64,000 nt of DNA from Erysipelotrichaceae bacterium (GTDB taxonomy: Bacteria > Bacillota_I > Bacilli_A > Erysipelotrichales > Erysipelotrichaceae), in contig JAEEHC010000019.1 in assembly GCA_016280635.1 (NCBI GenBank), positions 1 to 64,000 on the forward strand, read 5' to 3'. Both the position numbers and the translations under genes were made by a program. Below, piece after piece: positions 17,904 through 27,112 of the stretch (positions are counted from its first letter, which is position 1; every line of letters starts with the position of its first letter). The notes beneath the pieces were generated by a model. That model made no database searches and was not told the origin of the DNA. It was given only the letters and a program-made list of their open reading frames with translations.

Positions 17904-18258
17904 GAAATTTTTCCGGGGTTTCAGATACGCCTGGCAGGGCATCACAGACGCCGTAAGGCCGGAAATGAACCTGAAGGTTCATCTGTCCATGATGACCTGC
18001 GTTATCATCGCCGGCTTTCTGTTTCATATCAGTGCTTATGAATGGCTGGCGTGCCTTTTATGCTTCGCTCTGGTGGTCAGTGGGGAACTGTTCAACTGTG
18101 CCATTGAACGGCTGGCTGACCGCATAACCAGAGAAAGGGATGAGGACATTCGCTTCGTCAAGGACGTCAGCGCCGGTGCCGTGCTTTTTGCGGCCATCAT
18201 GGCTGCCATCTGCGGCCTGGTGATCTTTCTGCCCAAACTGATGGCACTGCTAAACTGA
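17890..18258 (+). CDS. dgkA: Diacylglycerol kinase / undecaprenol kinase family protein
   Basis: A small integral membrane kinase of 122 residues. After a cytoplasmic N-terminus (RGFRYAWQGI) come the conserved ExNxxxH segment (PEMNLKVHL), three hydrophobic helices, and the catalytic ELFNCAIERLADRI and VKDVSAGAVL motifs. In Gram-positive bacteria this family usually phosphorylates undecaprenol for cell-wall carrier-lipid supply. Its ATG lies inside the end of the radical SAM gene, so the two are coupled. Confidence 0.93.
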   Translation: MKKIKKFFRGFRYAWQGITDAVRPEMNLKVHLSMMTCVIIAGFLFHISAYEWLACLLCFALVVSGELFNCAIERLADRITRERDEDIRFVKDVSAGAVLFAAIMAAICGLVIFLPKLMALLN

Positions 18259-18275
18259 TTTTAATCTAAGACAAC

Positions 18276-18310
18276 AAAGGAGGATTACTGGTCCTCCTCA
18301 ATTTTTCTCA
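18276..18310. terminator. Bidirectional terminator between dgkA and the suf-linked small gene
   Basis: AGGAGGA (18278-18284) pairs with TCCTCCT (18292-18298) and is followed by TCAATTTTTC on the plus strand. On the minus strand the same stem includes the stop codon of the 108-residue gene and is followed by TTTGTTG. Confidence 0.65.
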
Positions 18311-18611
18311 AGACTTCCAGGGCAGCGCTCTGTCCTTCTTTGGTATGCAGAAACAGCAGCCCTTCAAAGCCGGAAGCGATGGCATTGACGATCACCTCGT
18401 CGACATCTTCCAGAAAGGTCAGCTGAACGGCCGTGCGTTCGCCGATGGTGCTGGCAAAGCGCTGGATCATCCTGATGGAGACGCGCTTGCCCTCCAGACA
18501 GTAATCAGCCTGCTCGCTGATGCTGAAACCGGTCCGGCTCTTCAGCAGTTTTTCACAGACCATTTCCCGGACCTGTTCGAATTCGCCCTTCAGGCGTATC
18601 TGCTGCATCAT
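18285..18611 (-). CDS. Small protein resembling DUF6054
   Basis: A 108-residue protein without signal or membrane segments. The pattern V-S-I-R-M-x-x-R-F, then a strand, then N-A-I-A-S-G and a final helix, resembles DUF6054 proteins of Firmicutes; I am only moderately sure. It begins four bases after the sufB stop, so it is probably the last gene of the suf operon. No function is known. Confidence 0.6.
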   Translation of the reverse strand: MMQQIRLKGEFEQVREMVCEKLLKSRTGFSISEQADYCLEGKRVSIRMIQRFASTIGERTAVQLTFLEDVDEVIVNAIASGFEGLLFLHTKEGQSAALEVLRKIEEDQ

Positions 18612-18615
18612 GGCT

Positions 18616-20028
18616 TTAGCCTACCGCTCCTTCCATGTCGATCTTCAGCAGCTGATTGAGCTCAACGGCATATTCGACCGGCAGTTCCTTGGTAAAGGGT
18701 TCCAGAAAGCCCATGACGATCATCTGCATGGCCTGGGCTTCACTTAAGCCCCGGCTCATCAGATAGAACAGTTCCTCATCGGAGACCTTGGAGACCGTGG
18801 CCTCGTGTTCCAGGGCACAGCGGTCATTCTGGACGATGTTCTTGGGAATGGTATCTGAGCGGGAAATTTCATCCAGGATCAGGGTATCGCACTCGATTCG
18901 GGTACGGGCATTGGTGGCCTTGGGAGAGATCCTCACCCAGTCGCGGAAGTTGGCTTCCCCGCCCAGCCGGGCTACTGATTTGGAGATGATGGTGCTGGAG
19001 GTATTCTCCGCCAGATGGATCATCTTGGCCCCGGTATCCTGGATCTGCTTACGGGAAGCTACGGCTATGGTAACGGTATTGCCCTTGGCTCCCTTTTCCG
19101 CCAGCAGGCAGCAGGGATATTTCATGGTGACGGACGAACCGATGTTGCCGTCGACCCATTCCATTAAGGCGTTTTCACCGACCCAGGCGCGCTGGGTGGT
19201 CAGATTTAGAATGTTGGTTGACCAGTTCTGAATGGTATTGTATCTGGCCTTGCCGTTTTTCTTGACAACGATCTCGACAACAGCGGCATGCAGGGAATCC
19301 TTCTGATAGATTGGGGCTGTGCAGCCTTCCACGTAGTTGACGCTGGCACCCTCATCAACGATGATCAGGGTCCTTTCAAACTGTCCGCTTCTTTCCGAGT
19401 TGATGCGGAAGTAGGACTGCAGCGGCTTTTCCAGATGTACTCCCGGCGGTACGTAGATGAATGAGCCGCCGGAGAAGCAACAGCTGTTCAGCGCCGCGAA
19501 CTTGTTGTCGGAATATGGTACGACAGTGCCGAAGTATTCCTTCACCAGATCGGGATACAGCTGAATGGCGGTATCGATGTCCAGGAAGATGACGCCCTTG
19601 TCATTGACTTCATGGAGCATGTTGTGATAGACGACCTCGGAGTCATACTGGGAAGTGACACCGGCAAAGAACTTGCGCTCGCTTTCCGGAATGCCCAGCT
19701 TCTCGAAGGTGTTCTTGATGTTTTCCGGCACTTCATCCCAGTCATTGGTCTTCTTGTCGGTCGGCCGGATGTAGTAGGTATAATCGTCAAAGTCCAGATC
19801 GCTCATGTCGGGTCCGAAATCGGGCATCGGCATTTTCTCAAAGGCCTCAAAGGCCTTCAGGCGGAACTCACGGAACCATTGCGGCTCATTTTTGATCTTC
19901 GAGATGGCCTCAACGGTCTCCCTTCTCAAGCCCTTGCCGGTGGTAAAGACATTCTCATTGACATCAGAGAAGCCATACTGGTATTCATCAGCGGTCTTGA
20001 AAAGGTCCTTGTTTCTCTCTTCACTCAC
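18616..20028 (-). CDS. sufB: Fe-S cluster assembly scaffold SufB
   Basis: The main scaffold subunit of the SufBCD complex, on which new Fe-S clusters form. Family blocks are complete: [14 protein letters not shown]-like start region, [29 protein letters not shown], the long beta-helix, and the C-terminal [23 protein letters not shown] segment. Length (470 aa) is normal. The gene follows sufU with a four-base overlap and is the last core gene in the order sufC-D-S-U-B, standard in Firmicutes. Confidence 0.97.
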   Translation of the reverse strand: MSEERNKDLFKTADEYQYGFSDVNENVFTTGKGLRRETVEAISKIKNEPQWFREFRLKAFEAFEKMPMPDFGPDMSDLDFDDYTYYIRPTDKKTNDWDEVPENIKNTFEKLGIPESERKFFAGVTSQYDSEVVYHNMLHEVNDKGVIFLDIDTAIQLYPDLVKEYFGTVVPYSDNKFAALNSCCFSGGSFIYVPPGVHLEKPLQSYFRINSERSGQFERTLIIVDEGASVNYVEGCTAPIYQKDSLHAAVVEIVVKKNGKARYNTIQNWSTNILNLTTQRAWVGENALMEWVDGNIGSSVTMKYPCCLLAEKGAKGNTVTIAVASRKQIQDTGAKMIHLAENTSSTIISKSVARLGGEANFRDWVRISPKATNARTRIECDTLILDEISRSDTIPKNIVQNDRCALEHEATVSKVSDEELFYLMSRGLSEAQAMQMIVMGFLEPFTKELPVEYAVELNQLLKIDMEGAVG

Positions 20029-20468
20029 TGCTTCTCACCTTCTTCCAGCAGCTGCTTCAGTCCATTCCAGCCGATGGTGGCGCACTTGATGCGATTGGCC
20101 TGCTTGCCGACGTTCTTCATGCAGACAGCTTCGTCCAGCAGTTCCTCATCGTAATCCTGCCCGTCGATCATCCGGAAGTAGTTGTCCAGGATGACTCTGG
20201 CTTCTTCCACACTTTTTCCCTTGACCAGCTGGGTCATGATGGAAGTGGAAGCGGTGGAAATGGTACAGGCGACCCCGTCAAAACGGACATCCTTAACGAT
20301 GCCGTCTTCAATGTCAGCCTGAACGTGAATGTCATCAATGCATGACTCGGAAGCCATGTGAATTCTCTTGTATTTCGGATCGTCAACCAGACTGTGGTTG
20401 CGCGGATATTCATAATGATCCATGATCACTTCCCGTAAGACGATCGGATCTTCCAATAGCTTATTCAT
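20025..20468 (-). CDS. sufU: Zinc-dependent sulfurtransferase SufU
   Basis: SufU accepts persulfide sulfur from SufS and passes it to SufB. I start at the ATG at 20466-20468 ([24 protein letters not shown]), giving 147 residues; a longer upstream frame lies inside sufS. Zinc and active-site residues can be placed at Cys43 and Asp45, the Cys of VACTIS and the Cys of KCATIGW. The first motif is unusual: ESCIDD replaces the common NPxCGD, keeping Cys and Asp but changing the residues around them. Confidence 0.93.
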   Translation of the reverse strand: MNKLLEDPIVLREVIMDHYEYPRNHSLVDDPKYKRIHMASESCIDDIHVQADIEDGIVKDVRFDGVACTISTASTSIMTQLVKGKSVEEARVILDNYFRMIDGQDYDEELLDEAVCMKNVGKQANRIKCATIGWNGLKQLLEEGEKQ

Positions 20469-20481
20469 GCCTGCCTCCCTT

Positions 20482-21711
20482 CTACAGGAATATGTCAATG
20501 CAGTTTTCCAGCGTGCAGCCCTGCAGGGCTTGGGCAAACCGGTCTGCCTCTTCTAAGGTGTTATAGAAATACATCGATGCCCGGATGGTAGCGTCGGTAC
20601 CGAGGAATTCCACCAGCATCTTGGCGCAGTGATTGCCGCTGCGCACGGCGATGTTGCGGCTGGACAGATAGGAAGCGGCGTCCTGGGCAAAAATGCCTTT
20701 GACATTGAAACTGCAGATGGCGCTGTCGCTTTCCGGGTTATAGAACTCAATGTTGTCCATCGCCTTCAGTTTCTCAGCCAGATGCTTCTGCAGCATCTGT
20801 TCCTGCTTCTCGATGGCATCAAAACCGATACGCTGCAGGTATTCTGCCGCCTTGGCCAGACCGACGGCCTGACCGATCGGTACGGTACCGGCCTCAAAGC
20901 GGTCGGGCACCCTGGAAAGGATCAGATCGCCATGGGAATTGAAGCGCTTGTTGGCCCCGCCACCCAGCATCATCGGCTCCATCTTCTCCAGCAGTTCATA
21001 CTTGCCGTACAGCACGCCGATGCCGGTCGGCCCGCACATCTTGTGGCCCGAGAAGGCCAAAAGATCGCAATCCAAAGCCCGGACATCGACCTTTCTATGA
21101 GGAACGCTCTGAGCGCCGTCAACGACTACGATGGCCCCGGCCTGATGGGCTAAGGCGCAGATGGTCTTAATGTCCGCCAGATAGCCCAGCACATTGGTGA
21201 CCTGGGCAACGGCAACGATCCTGACTCTTTCATGCAGGGCCTTTTTGAAGTTTTCGACCGTTAAGCGTCCCTGCTCATCCAGCGGGATGAACTCCACCTT
21301 GGCGCCGGTCTGTTCAGCCAGACGGAACCAGGGCAGGATGTTGGAGGCGTGCTCAGCCAGAGTGGAAAGGATGACGTCCCCTTCTTTCAGCATGGACTTC
21401 AGCCCATAGGCGGCCATGTTAAGACCCTGAGTGGTACCGGAGGTAAAGACGATCTCCCGCTCATCAGCGTTGATGAAGCGGGCCAGCGTCTGCCGGGCAC
21501 TGTCATAGGCCTGATCAGCCTCATAACTCAGGGCATAATCGCCGCGGTGGATGTTGGCGCTGAAACGGGTATAGTAAGCCATCTCCGCTTCAATTACCTC
21601 TCTGGGTTTGAAGGAAGTGGCGCTGTTATCAAAATAAACCAGTTCTCTTTCCCGGCCGCTTTCGTCCAGCAGCATCGGGAAGTCCTGACGGATCTTGCTT
21701 ACATCAAACAT
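20482..21711 (-). CDS. sufS: Cysteine desulfurase SufS
   Basis: A PLP enzyme that removes sulfur from cysteine as a persulfide. The PLP lysine lies in FSGHKMCGPTGIGVLYG and the catalytic cysteine in RSGNHCAKM near residue 360; the N-terminus (VYFDNSATSFKP...) is typical of group II desulfurases. Length is 409 residues. It overlaps sufD by 13 bases and feeds sulfur to SufU, encoded next. It could also supply MnmA elsewhere in the window. Confidence 0.97.
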   Translation of the reverse strand: MFDVSKIRQDFPMLLDESGRERELVYFDNSATSFKPREVIEAEMAYYTRFSANIHRGDYALSYEADQAYDSARQTLARFINADEREIVFTSGTTQGLNMAAYGLKSMLKEGDVILSTLAEHASNILPWFRLAEQTGAKVEFIPLDEQGRLTVENFKKALHERVRIVAVAQVTNVLGYLADIKTICALAHQAGAIVVVDGAQSVPHRKVDVRALDCDLLAFSGHKMCGPTGIGVLYGKYELLEKMEPMMLGGGANKRFNSHGDLILSRVPDRFEAGTVPIGQAVGLAKAAEYLQRIGFDAIEKQEQMLQKHLAEKLKAMDNIEFYNPESDSAICSFNVKGIFAQDAASYLSSRNIAVRSGNHCAKMLVEFLGTDATIRASMYFYNTLEEADRFAQALQGCTLENCIDIFL

Positions 21712-22487
21712 TGGCTGACCTTCGTTTCTATTTCCTGCTTCAGCAGATTGTTGAGATCGGCGTCATCGATGACCTTGCTGATGGGCATCAGATAGCCGAT
21801 GGTGATCAGCTTCATGGCATCCTGACGGCTCAGGCCGCGGGTCTGCATGTAGAATACCTGTTCGGCATCCGGCTGGCCCATTGTCGCGGCATGGGAAGCC
21901 TTGACATCATTGTCATCAATGTAAAGTACCGGCATGATCCGGCCCTTGGATTGGGCATCAAAGGTCAGAATTCGGGAGGTCTGATGGGTCTCGCAGCCCC
22001 TGCAGCCCTTATCGATGCGGTTGCGGACATCGAAATCGCAATAACCGCCGTTCATGGCGATGCCGTAGTTAAAGATGTCAGCGCTGGTGTGAGGCTGATT
22101 GTGAGCGGTATTCTGGCTGAAATACTTCTGCTTCGCCGTCAAGGCGGCGTTCTGTACTCTTAACTGAGCGCCCTGACCATCCAGCTGGTAGCTGCTCTGG
22201 CAGTGCAGCGGCTGGTCATTGAGCTGGCAATAGGCGATCACGCTGTCGCTGTCGTCCAGCAGATGATAACTGTCCAGCAGGGTAACTTCCGCTTCGTTGT
22301 GATTGATCAAAAGGAAAGTGAAGACAGCCCGGGGGCCAACCTCAACATCCAGCTGCAGCTGCAGCGGCTGTTTTCCTTCGATGCGGACGACCAGAGAGGT
22401 CTTTCCCTCGATGCGGTACTGAACTCTGGCATCGCCGTTCTCGTCAGAATTAATGATGACTGTCGTTGGTCTTTTAACCGTTTCCAT
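21699..22487 (-). CDS. sufD: Fe-S cluster assembly protein SufD (short form)
   Basis: The SufB paralogue that completes the SufBC2D scaffold. At 262 residues it is much shorter than the usual 400 or so, lacking most of the N-terminal helical region, but the beta-helix and the C-terminal DNDVKASHAATMGQPD...YLMPI block are intact. That block contains the conserved His. It overlaps sufC upstream and sufS downstream. The product was identified by this C-terminal motif and by gene order. Confidence 0.9.
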   Translation of the reverse strand: METVKRPTTVIINSDENGDARVQYRIEGKTSLVVRIEGKQPLQLQLDVEVGPRAVFTFLLINHNEAEVTLLDSYHLLDDSDSVIAYCQLNDQPLHCQSSYQLDGQGAQLRVQNAALTAKQKYFSQNTAHNQPHTSADIFNYGIAMNGGYCDFDVRNRIDKGCRGCETHQTSRILTFDAQSKGRIMPVLYIDDNDVKASHAATMGQPDAEQVFYMQTRGLSRQDAMKLITIGYLMPISKVIDDADLNNLLKQEIETKVSQCLM

Positions 22488-23304
22488 TCTTTCTGCCCTT
22501 CTGATTTACCGCGCAGGAACCCAGAGAGACGCGCACCGGTGCTTCTTCCTTCTTAAACTGCACATTCTGTGCCTTCAGCCACTCGTAGCCTTCGGCATCG
22601 ATCTTTTCCACCAGTTCATAACCGCCGTCAGCGACGATACGGCCATCCACCAGGATGTGGACGAACTGCGGCTTGACATATTCGAGAAATCTCTCATAGT
22701 GAGAGACGATGACGGCTGCCATGTTGTTGGCGTCATGCATTTCGTTGATGTTGTCGGCAACGATCTTCAGCGCGTCGATGTCCAGACCGGAGTCAATCTC
22801 GTCCAGCATGGCCAGCTGCGGCTTGAGGAGTTTCATCTGAACGATCTCATTTCTCTTCTTCTCGCCGCCCGAGAAACCTTCATTCATGTATCGGTGAGCC
22901 AGATCATCCTTCATTCCCAGATCGCTGAAAGCCTTGTCCATCTGTCTGATGAAGGTAAACAGGGAGATCGGCTCTTCCCGGTGGGCATTTACCGCGGCCT
23001 TCAAAAAGTCGGAATTGGTGACCCCGTCAATGGTCTGGGGATATTGCATTCCTAAGAAAAGGCCGGCCTTGGAGCGCTCATCAACGCTCATGGCCAGAAC
23101 ATCCTGACCATCCAGTTCAATGGAACCGGAAGTAACCTTGTAAGAGGGATGACCCATGACGGTCATTAACAGCGTGCTCTTGCCGTTGCCGTTAGGGCCC
23201 ATCAGGGCATGCGTTTCACCGGCATTGACGGTGAGACTGACACCCTTGAGTATTTCTTTATCTTCAACACTGACGTGCAGATTCTTGATTTCCAGACACT
23301 TCAT
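22474..23304 (-). CDS. sufC: Fe-S assembly ATPase SufC
   Basis: The ABC-type ATPase of the SufBCD complex. Walker A (GPNGNGKST), the GFSGGEKKRNEI signature, and Walker B with LAMLDEIDSGLDIDAL are all present. It is 276 residues, with about 25 extra residues after the usual C-terminus, ending in a Lys/Asn/Gly-rich tail. It is the first gene of the operon, driven by an extended -10 promoter just upstream, and overlaps sufD by 14 bases. Confidence 0.97.
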   Translation of the reverse strand: MKCLEIKNLHVSVEDKEILKGVSLTVNAGETHALMGPNGNGKSTLLMTVMGHPSYKVTSGSIELDGQDVLAMSVDERSKAGLFLGMQYPQTIDGVTNSDFLKAAVNAHREEPISLFTFIRQMDKAFSDLGMKDDLAHRYMNEGFSGGEKKRNEIVQMKLLKPQLAMLDEIDSGLDIDALKIVADNINEMHDANNMAAVIVSHYERFLEYVKPQFVHILVDGRIVADGGYELVEKIDAEGYEWLKAQNVQFKKEEAPVRVSLGSCAVNQKGRKNGNG

Positions 23305-23327
23305 GTTAAAACCTCCTAAGACAATAT

Positions 23328-23336
23328 ATTATAGCA
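23328..23336 (-). promoter_or_regulatory. Extended -10 promoter of the suf operon
   Basis: The minus strand reads TGCTATAAT about 25 bases before the sufC ATG, with AGGAGG between. No convincing -35 box is seen. Confidence 0.6.
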
Positions 23337-23398
23337 TATCGTTCAATCATGATGGAGAAAAAGCCCGTTTTTGGCCGAACAATCATGAATTATTCACA

Positions 23399-23427
23399 TT
23401 GAATTGTATAGACATATTTATTATAAT
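23399..23427 (+). promoter_or_regulatory. Promoter of the prsA-like operon
   Basis: TTGAAT (23399-23404), a 17-base spacer, then a perfect TATAAT (23422-23427). A GGAGG ribosome binding site and the ATG at 23451 follow. Confidence 0.75.
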
Positions 23428-23450
23428 AAGTAAGCGTTTGGAGGTTTTCT

Positions 23451-24431
23451 ATGAAAAAGTTTTTAAAGGAAAATTGGTTTGTCGCTGTCATAGCCGTTTT
23501 CTTTGTTGCCATCTCCCTCTACTTCGCCTACGATCAGCACAAGGATGATCTGCCGGGCAAGTCAGTTGGCGGCAAGGATGTGGCCTTCGGCATCGGTGAC
23601 CAGTACACAACCATGGATGACCTGTATGATGGTCTCTACAAGAATTACGGAAAAAGCATGATCGTTCAGCAGTTCTCGGATGCCGTTCTGGATAATGCCG
23701 TGGCAACCACTGATGAGCTGCTTGCTGAAGCACAGAACTATACTGATTACTATGCGGAAATGTATTCATCATATGGCGGACTGAGCTATCTTAATCAGAT
23801 TGCCAAGTCATATTACGGCTATGATGATTTCAAGACCTATATGCTCTACTCCCTGAAATCCAGGGAAATGTCCACCAAGTATGTCTCCGACCACGCCGAG
23901 GACTATGTCAACGATGAGTTCATCAAGAAGTACAATCCCCGCGTCATCAGCTACTGCCTGATCAAGTTTGAAAAGCCTGATACTCCGACCGCTGATGAAC
24001 TGGAAAGACTGAAGAAGGCTCAGGATGCCTGGACTTCCGAAAAGTACAGCGCCGAAAACTTCGCTGACTTTGCCAAGGACTTCTCTGAAGACGCCTCAAC
24101 CGCTTCCAGCGGCGGCAAGCTTGGCTACGTTGATTCCGCCACCACTTCACTGGTCGAGGAATTCACCAAGGCGGCCCTGCAGCTTGAAGCCGGTCAGGTA
24201 AGCGACTGGGTATTCTCCAAGGACTACGGCTACTTTTTACTGAAGTGCGATTCCACTTCTCTGGCTGACTACCGCAGCGAGACGGATTTCGTGTCCCGCA
24301 TCCTGTCTGATTTTGAAAACGCCGCCAATGAGATCATGTGGTCTGCCGCTAAGGAAGCCGGCGTCAGCTTCAATGATGCTGACATCGAGGCCTACATCAA
24401 GAGCGAGCTCGGCGTAGAAAGCGAGGACTAG
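23451..24431 (+). CDS. Membrane-anchored parvulin-type foldase (PrsA-like)
   Basis: Assists folding of exported proteins outside the membrane. Residues about 9-28 form a signal anchor with no lipobox. A SurA/PrsA-like helical N-domain follows, then a parvulin prolyl isomerase domain at about 165-270 with the diagnostic SSGGKLGYVDS segment, the LEAGQVSDWV strand and the YGYFLLKC end. A short helical C-domain closes it at 326 residues. It starts an operon with a second, degenerate foldase four bases downstream. Confidence 0.85.
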   Translation: MKKFLKENWFVAVIAVFFVAISLYFAYDQHKDDLPGKSVGGKDVAFGIGDQYTTMDDLYDGLYKNYGKSMIVQQFSDAVLDNAVATTDELLAEAQNYTDYYAEMYSSYGGLSYLNQIAKSYYGYDDFKTYMLYSLKSREMSTKYVSDHAEDYVNDEFIKKYNPRVISYCLIKFEKPDTPTADELERLKKAQDAWTSEKYSAENFADFAKDFSEDASTASSGGKLGYVDSATTSLVEEFTKAALQLEAGQVSDWVFSKDYGYFLLKCDSTSLADYRSETDFVSRILSDFENAANEIMWSAAKEAGVSFNDADIEAYIKSELGVESED

Positions 24432-24435
24432 TAAC

Positions 24436-25332
24436 ATGAAGAAGATCGCATTATTACTCATCTCTGTCCTGATGGTCTGCCTGCTGGCCGGCTGCGGCGA
24501 CGCCTCCGGCAAGCTCTCAGACGGCAATAAGGTACTCTTCCAGGTCGGCAAGAACAAGGTTACCAAAAACGATTTCTATAAGGTCATGCGCGACTACGAT
24601 GCCGGTGACTTCATCGTCAAGCAGGCTGCCAAGTTCATCGTCAACCAGGAGATCGAAACCACCGACCAGATCAAGGCCGATGCCAAGAAGCAGTTTGAAG
24701 AAACCATCGCTGAATATGACGATCTGAAGACCGCTCTGGAGAAGCTTGGCTATGAAAGCGAAGAGGAACTGATGGAAGACGTCATCGACTCCGTCAAATC
24801 TGATCTGCTGATCGACAAGTACATTGAGGATAACTGGGACAATCTGGTAAGCCAGTATGCTCCCCTGAAGATCAGAGTCATGACCTTCACCCAGGCTGAT
24901 AACGGCGACGATTTCAAGACAACGGCTGCCAATGCTCTCAATGAGATCAAGGCCGGCGAAACCTTCAGTGCTGTCGCTGACAAGTACATGAAGAAGGATT
25001 CCGATGCCTACAAGCTGACCGCGGAAAGCCTGTATGTCACTACCTCTTCAGGTTATGATACCGTCGTAAAGGATTATCTGAAGGAAGTCACTACTCCGGG
25101 TCTCTCGGAAGTGCTGACCAACAGCGCCGGTACGGTTGCCTACATCGTTCAGGTCACCAACAACAACATCTCCCAGCTCAGAGATGACTTCATAACTCAT
25201 CTGAAGGGCATCAGCACCATCTCCACCGAGATGTACGGTTTCTATCTCAAGAAGCACAACTTCACCCTTTATGATATTGACTTATACAATATCATTAAGG
25301 AAAACTACCAGTCATATCTGGTACAGGACTAG
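24436..25332 (+). CDS. Lipoprotein foldase homologue with degenerate parvulin domain
   Basis: A lipoprotein signal peptide ends at LLAGCG, so the protein is anchored outside the membrane. The layout copies the upstream PrsA-like protein: a chaperone-like N-domain (VGKNKVTKNDFYKVM) and a C-terminal region aligned with parvulin (KIRVMTFTQ...AGETFSAVADKY...). The GGxLG catalytic-core motif is missing. It therefore probably acts as a chaperone without isomerase activity. The pair ends at a strong terminator. Confidence 0.78.
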   Translation: MKKIALLLISVLMVCLLAGCGDASGKLSDGNKVLFQVGKNKVTKNDFYKVMRDYDAGDFIVKQAAKFIVNQEIETTDQIKADAKKQFEETIAEYDDLKTALEKLGYESEEELMEDVIDSVKSDLLIDKYIEDNWDNLVSQYAPLKIRVMTFTQADNGDDFKTTAANALNEIKAGETFSAVADKYMKKDSDAYKLTAESLYVTTSSGYDTVVKDYLKEVTTPGLSEVLTNSAGTVAYIVQVTNNNISQLRDDFITHLKGISTISTEMYGFYLKKHNFTLYDIDLYNIIKENYQSYLVQD

Positions 25333-25350
25333 AAAACAACCGACAGACCA

Positions 25351-25386
25351 AAAGCACCGCCAGTTCAAAGAGGCGGTGTTTTTTTT
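25351..25386 (+). terminator. Terminator of the PrsA-like pair
   Basis: CACCGCC (25355-25361) pairs with GGCGGTG (25372-25378), followed by eight T residues. Confidence 0.92.
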
Positions 25387-25410
25387 GGCATAATGAATGG
25401 CTGTCAGCAA

Positions 25411-26397
25411 TCATTCACTCATGAGAAACGGTTCAATGTACTGCTGAATGAAGTCAACGCGGTCAAAGACCGTCGGCTTGAAGTAGCTGGCCACGGCAAT
25501 GACGGTCTGACTTCCCGGGTTCACGTAGATAACATTGCCGCTGTTGCCGATGGCGGCATAGATTCCCCTGTCGCGGTCAATGATCCACCACAGATAACCG
25601 TAATCCATTCCCCGGAAACGATCGCTTTCAACCTTACGCGGTGCCAGCATTTCCCTGATCCAGTCGGAAGAAACCACCTGCCGGCCATCACAGTTTCCTT
25701 CATTCAGACACAGCAAGCCAATTCTGGCCATCTCATCAGCCGACAGGCACAGCCCATAGCCCGGTGTTCCCAGTCCCTGAGGGTCAGCGAACCACACCCG
25801 GCCCTTAGGCGTCTTTTCAACGGTAAACTGCCGGTGTTCTTCAGCGCTTCTGGCAAAATAGTTGACATGAGGACTGATGCCCAGGGGGGCGAACAGATAT
25901 TCATTGGCATAATCCACGGTCAGCATGCCCGTGGCCTGATAGAGGATACCCGAAAGAATGTGCAGGCAGACGGTCCGATAGCTGAACTCATCGCTCACAC
26001 CGCCGCGGCCGCCGAGAAAATCCAAAGAGGCATAGGTCCAGTTCTCACTGATGCAGACCTTGCTCCAGGGATCGCCCTTGCCCTTATAGGGAGCCCGCAT
26101 TGTCAGCAAGTGCCTTATGGTGACGTCATAAATCGTCTTCTCCCCTCTTTTGACCTGATAGTCGGGGAAATAATCCAGCACCTTATCATCAACGCTCCTG
26201 ATCTGTCCCCGGTCGATGGCAATGCCCACCAGTAAAGCCATGACGCTCTTGGTTACTGACATGACATGCAGGCAGTCATCATCCTGATAGCCGTTCCAGT
26301 TGTCCCGGTAAACAGTCTTACCATCCTTAACGGCGACGATCTGGCAGATGTTGGGCTGACTGTTTTCAATCAGCTGATGCACTTGTTCTCTGTTCAT
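25411..26397 (-). CDS. Serine hydrolase, class C beta-lactamase family
   Basis: A penicillin-binding-protein-like esterase or peptidase, 328 residues. The nucleophile motif SVTK is near residue 52 and the third-motif region reads GNSGNVIYVNP; the second motif reads SYRT where YxN is expected. I start at the ATG at 26395-26397, with GAGAGG upstream; the longer frame to 26670 overlaps the next gene's end and a terminator. No signal peptide is seen, so it is probably cytoplasmic. A true beta-lactamase function is unlikely. Confidence 0.85.
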   Translation of the reverse strand: MNREQVHQLIENSQPNICQIVAVKDGKTVYRDNWNGYQDDDCLHVMSVTKSVMALLVGIAIDRGQIRSVDDKVLDYFPDYQVKRGEKTIYDVTIRHLLTMRAPYKGKGDPWSKVCISENWTYASLDFLGGRGGVSDEFSYRTVCLHILSGILYQATGMLTVDYANEYLFAPLGISPHVNYFARSAEEHRQFTVEKTPKGRVWFADPQGLGTPGYGLCLSADEMARIGLLCLNEGNCDGRQVVSSDWIREMLAPRKVESDRFRGMDYGYLWWIIDRDRGIYAAIGNSGNVIYVNPGSQTVIAVASYFKPTVFDRVDFIQQYIEPFLMSE

Positions 26398-26475
26398 GGT
26401 TTCCGGCCTCTCTTTCATATACTTGGTTTCTGACATCATAATCAGGATAAATTGATTAAAAATTGATTTCAAGGC

Positions 26476-26504
26476 CAAAAAAATCCCGGCTTTTAGCCGG
26501 GATC
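26476..26504 (-). terminator. Terminator of the XRE/repeat-protein operon
   Basis: ATCCCGGC and GCCGGGAT form an eight-base-pair stem (26483-26503), followed on the minus strand by TTTTTTTGG. It lies directly after the stop of the 200-residue gene. Confidence 0.9.
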
Positions 26505-26509
26505 TCAGT

Positions 26510-27112
26510 TCAGTTTTCCTGTTGCTGAGAGCGCTTGAGGATGCGGTATTCAAACAGCCGCTTGACGTCTTTGGAGTCCATGAACGGGTAGAGTTCATCA
26601 AGCTGCAGATCAGGGTAGCGGCCGCTGATGTAGTCGTCAACCAGCTTGGAAAGACATTTCTCGCTGACAAAGGGAGCCATGGCGATCAGCCTGCCCTTAC
26701 CGACCGTCCCGTCTTCGCTGACGCATTTGAGAAACAGCCGGTCGCAGTCATCATCTTCCAGAAACGGCATCATGGCTACCAGCGGAAGATCCTTTATGCC
26801 TTCCTGGCCGGATAGTACACGGTTGACCAGTTCGTGGATGTCCTCATCTTCCATGAACGGCAGCATCGCCACCAGCTTGCCATGCTCCTTCAGCTTGCGC
26901 GGGAGGTTGATGTTGATGTGCAGGTGCCGGCCGTTTTTCTGAAAACTGAAGGCCTTATCCTGTTTTATTCCTTCCCCTGCGATGTATTCATACTCCCGCT
27001 TATCATCTTCATCCGTAAAGACCAGAGCATCAGGATCGCTTGCCAACGCTTCATCCAAAGAGATCCTTTCAAAGGTCTCCTTGCCGTTTTCCATCATTTT
27101 TCTGAGAATCAT
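26510..27112 (-). CDS. Repeat protein of unknown function, 200 aa
   Basis: I do not recognise the family. Residues about 80-195 hold four imperfect repeats of roughly 30 residues, each with a core like LVAMLPFMEDEDIHELV, LVAMMPFLEDDDCDRLF, LIAMAPFVSEKCLSKLV or LDELYPFMDSKDVKRLF. The pattern (hydrophobic-A/E-hydrophobic-x-P-F-x-x-x-x-x-x-x-x-L) suggests paired helices stacking into a small solenoid. The N-terminal 75 residues are charged. It begins immediately after the XRE regulator stop (TAAATG), so the two form an operon and may act together. Confidence 0.7.
   Translation of the reverse strand: MILRKMMENGKETFERISLDEALASDPDALVFTDEDDKREYEYIAGEGIKQDKAFSFQKNGRHLHININLPRKLKEHGKLVAMLPFMEDEDIHELVNRVLSGQEGIKDLPLVAMMPFLEDDDCDRLFLKCVSEDGTVGKGRLIAMAPFVSEKCLSKLVDDYISGRYPDLQLDELYPFMDSKDVKRLFEYRILKRSQQQEN

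Noticed and set aside
26510-27112. Internal repeats considered as a CRISPR-like or tandem DNA repeat
   Set aside because: The similarity is at the protein level only; the DNA units are diverged and lack identical spacing.
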